Of a stretch of 64,000 bases of DNA, positions 61,299 through 64,000 are shown in pieces. The position numbers and the translations under genes are program-made. Below the pieces are notes generated by a model. That model worked only from the letters and a program-made list of their open reading frames with translations. It was not told the DNA's origin and searched no databases. Source of the stretch: Myrmaecium sp. VS I D KN 1 (taxonomy: Eukaryota > Ascomycota > Dothideomycetes > Valsariales > Valsariaceae); the NCBI GenBank assembly GCA_019775845.1, contig JADQAV010000002.1, positions 2,232,001 to 2,296,000 on the forward strand, read 5' to 3'. Numbering within the stretch: position 1 is the stretch's first letter; each line of letters opens with the position of its first letter.

Positions 61299-63701
61299 AT
61301 GTCGAACGGTGCCGCCTTCAATGGTGGCCGCGCGCAACCGCCGGGAACAGATGAGCACATGGAGCTTCAGAATATGGAGTCGCCGCAACGAACGCTTCCG
61401 GTAGAGGAGGATATAATGCAGCTCGCTCGGCTGGGGGAGATCGGTGCCATCCAGAAGCTCTTTGACAGCGGGAAATACGATGCGACATACAGCGATGAGC
61501 AGGGCATTACACCACTGCATGTATGAAGCCGCCGACAAAAGATCGTCAGCTTGCGTAGCGATAAGGAAGCTAACAGGTCTTTCTTCAGTGGGCGGCTATC
61601 AACAATCATTATGCATTATGCCATTTTCTGATCCAGTGTGGCGCGAATGTCAATGCGAAAGGCGGCGATGCTGTGGCTACACCGGTGCTTTGGGCGGCGA
61701 AGCGTTGCCATTACTATGTTGTGAACCTTCTCCTACAGCACGGCGCCGACCCCCTCCTTACGGACGACCAAGGCTTCAACCTGCTCCACTCTGCTACGCT
61801 CGACGGCAATGTGTTCCAACTTGTCCTACTTCTACATCAAGACATCCCCGTCGATATTCCAGACGCGCAAGGCCACACCAGTCTGATGTGGGCCGCCTAT
61901 AAGGGTTTCCCGGCATGCGTAGATCTGTTCCTACGCTGGGGCTCCAACGTCTACGCGAAGGATGATATGGGCTTCACTGCTTTACACTGGGCTCTGGTGA
62001 AGGGGTCTCAAGGGTGTATTACCAAACTCGTGGAGTATGGGTCGGATCGGTTCGCGGAGAATAACGAAGGCAAGACCCCGGCGGTCACGGCCAGGGAGAT
62101 GAACTCACTCCGACAATGGAAGAAGGCGCTTTGGGACTGCGGCTACCATCCGGACGGCCGGCCCATATACAAGCCGTTCGCCTCTTACGTGAAAGACTAC
62201 CCCAAGTTTATCTCCCGATTCTTCTTCGCTTGGCCGTTCCTTATCATCCTGTGCTGTGCTTATATACTAAGCCACATGGTCATCTATGCCGCGGTGCCTA
62301 TCGCGCTGATAGTCGCGTGGGGGATGCAATGGGTGGCTCAGCAGACATTCCGCTGGTCTCCACCAGAAATGAAGCACATCCATAAAACAGTATGTATCTC
62401 TGTGAACAGCGGCTGACAATTGCTAACCGATCTAGCCGTTCCTTGCCGGAATTTTTGCCGGATCGCTGTACTGGGTTGGGGTGAGATGGCTTACTACGAT
62501 CATGCCCTGTCAGTATTCAGTATATCATGTATTCGTTCAAATGGTAACATACGCTGACTCCTGAGAATAGGGACATATACGTCAAACCCGTTCTATAACC
62601 TTCTATTCGTGGTAGTTTATGGCCTCTGTGCGTATTTCTACTTTGCCGCCATGCTGCGAGATCCGGGCTATATCAAACCTCCTGTCAGCAGAAGTGAAGC
62701 CAAGGCGACGATCGATGAGCTCTTAGAGCTACGACAGTTTGATGAAACCCATTTTTGCGTCAAGTGTATGATTCGCAGGCCGCTCAGGAGCAAACATTGC
62801 AACAGGTGCAAGCATTGTGTGGCTAAAGAAGACCAGTAAGTACCTAAAGTCGGGCTGCATGCATCAGTACTGACAGTAGCAGCCATTGCCCTTGGGTGGA
62901 CAATTGCATAGCGGTCAACAACCATCGGCATTTCGTTCTATATGTGATATTCCTGGAGTTAGGCGTCATCACTTTCATTTGGCTGGTCCTGGCTTGTAAG
63001 TTTATGGCCCAGCGTACATCGAAGCTAGCCTCTAACCAATGCTAGATCTTCAAGAGATCCCTGTCGCCCAAGACATGCAGTGCGTATTCTTGGAGGACGA
63101 GTATTGCGAGATCTTGAACAAGGACCCTTTCACTATCGTCCTTGCCGGTTGGTCTGCAATTCAGCTCGTCTGGGTCACTATGCTTCTCTTCGTGCAGCTC
63201 CTCCAAATATCGCGCGCAACGACCACTTACGAGAACATGAAAGGACATTTGCACCATCGTGGTGTAGGTGATGTGATGACCTCATTTGTCACAACTGGCT
63301 CCACATCCCTGGAAGGGGGTCAAGTAACGGGCAATGAAGGAGGTCCAGATGCGGTGCCTCAGTCTGGTCGTCCCGTCAAAGAGTCCGTCTGGAAGCAGTG
63401 GAAGAGACTTTTGGGCGTAGACACGTTCGTTGCAACGGCGTTGCATGGCTCCAATGCAGCGCAGGTCCAGGCAAGACAACGAGGAAATCCGTTTACAAGG
63501 GGGCTCCTCACGAACTGCAAGGACTTCTGGTGTGATCCGGCCCCGCTGTTCAAGGAGAATACCGATAAAGGCGTGGCATTGCTCGATGGGCACAAAGTCG
63601 ACTATACGAAGATGTATGAACCCCCGCCGCGCTTGATCCTGAGAAGAGCGAGCGGTGCGCAAGCAGCGTATGCTGCTGTCGATACTGATGATAGCGTTTA
63701 G
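61299..63701 (+). CDS. AKR1: Ankyrin-repeat DHHC palmitoyltransferase Akr1
   Basis: Six exons: 61299-61520, 61589-62389, 62436-62508, 62571-62835, 62883-62995 and 63046-63701, giving 709 aa. Akr1 S-palmitoylates proteins at Golgi and endosomal membranes. Five to six ankyrin repeats span about residues 40-275 (for example [19 protein letters not shown] and [16 protein letters not shown]). Paired helices follow ([20 protein letters not shown]), then two more before the cysteine-rich domain [20 protein letters not shown], which leads into [19 protein letters not shown] with catalytic C456. Intron 4 splits the first His codon of DHHC (CA|C). Yeast Akr1 has DHYC, but the DHHC form is usual in filamentous fungi. 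The C-terminal tail is cytosolic and includes [11 protein letters not shown] and [18 protein letters not shown], typical of the family. Confidence 0.95.
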
Positions 63702-64000
63702 AGCCGGAGGCTCGCGTGGTCAATAGGGCTGTAACAGTACGTTTGCTTTGGAGATACTATGACACGGCATGTATATATCATGACTGGGAGGCGAGGCGTC
63801 TTGTGAAAGGGTTCGCTGAGGCAATATATCAGCTGTAGAAGCCGCGGATTTATATATAGTCGCCGCGCGGTCGGCCTTTCCGAAGGTTCCTTCATTTTAC
63901 GAAGCCTGTTTTTTGCATCTATCCTGGTGCTGCTTCATGCCTGACGCGCAAGGCATCATAAATATTGGGGCCTTTCGGATCTCCGTCGGACATAATCCCC
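63702..64000. other. 3' flank of AKR1 to window end
   Basis: No gene is seen. The right end carries a copy of the TCATGCCT...AGGCAT palindrome (63935-63958). Confidence 0.5.
63935..63958. repeat. Short palindrome of the TCATGCCT...AGGCATGA family
   Basis: TCATGCCT (63935-63942), spacer GACGCGCA, AGGCATCA (63951-63958). It shares arms and the GACGC spacer start with the copy at 18365-18389. Confidence 0.5.

Overview
The window is nuclear DNA from a filamentous ascomycete (Pezizomycotina). Most coding genes carry short introns of about 50-100 bp with GT donors, CTAAC/CTGAC-type branch points and AG acceptors. Genes lie on both strands at roughly fungal spacing, and the gene set includes a fungal-specific VIB-1/XprG-type Ndt80 regulator, a UapA-type purine permease and fungal ER/Golgi housekeeping proteins. 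I cannot fix the class or genus. No rRNA, CRISPR array, retroelement or viral relic was recognised.

Layout. 1-1477: no recognised gene. 1478-6066 (all minus): an AcpS-type phosphopantetheinyl transferase, an aspartate aminotransferase and the ER SNARE Ufe1/syntaxin-18. 6602-14081 is a more accessory block: a QDR-like MFS exporter, a P. aeruginosa AtsA-like arylsulfatase, and a sugar/quinate-type MFS importer that shares a 1.3 kb divergent promoter with the sulfatase. 14657-26056 is mostly housekeeping: glycyl-tRNA synthetase with two in-frame starts, a HIT-family Ap3A hydrolase, a small kinase-like protein with a probable tail anchor, acyl-CoA-binding protein, tyrosyl-DNA phosphodiesterase and the delta-9 desaturase OLE1. 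29564-31477 is a UapA-like urate/xanthine permease.

31478-42560 is an 11 kb gene-poor tract: an AT-rich island, simple repeats, then mixed sequence with no family I recognise. It leads into a vib-1-type gene at 42561-46633. I reconstruct that gene with a 10-nt first coding exon and a 1.28 kb first intron that also holds an N gap inside a poly-G/poly-C junction. 48626-56447 holds an SDR oxidoreductase, the SRP receptor beta subunit, cystathionine beta-synthase and a second DHA1-type MFS transporter. 57105-57605 is a 501-bp non-autonomous inverted-repeat DNA element (MITE) with target duplications, sitting just past the terminator of an intron-containing tRNA-Ile(AAU). 58185-63701 holds an NmrA-like protein, eIF3g (TIF35) and the ankyrin/DHHC palmitoyltransferase AKR1.

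The genes do not form one pathway. The most plausible functional unit is the arylsulfatase with the divergent MFS importer. Ufe1, SRP receptor beta, OLE1 and AKR1 all act in the endomembrane system but are scattered. All intron models were made by eye and checked only for reading-frame continuity and family-like residues across the junctions.
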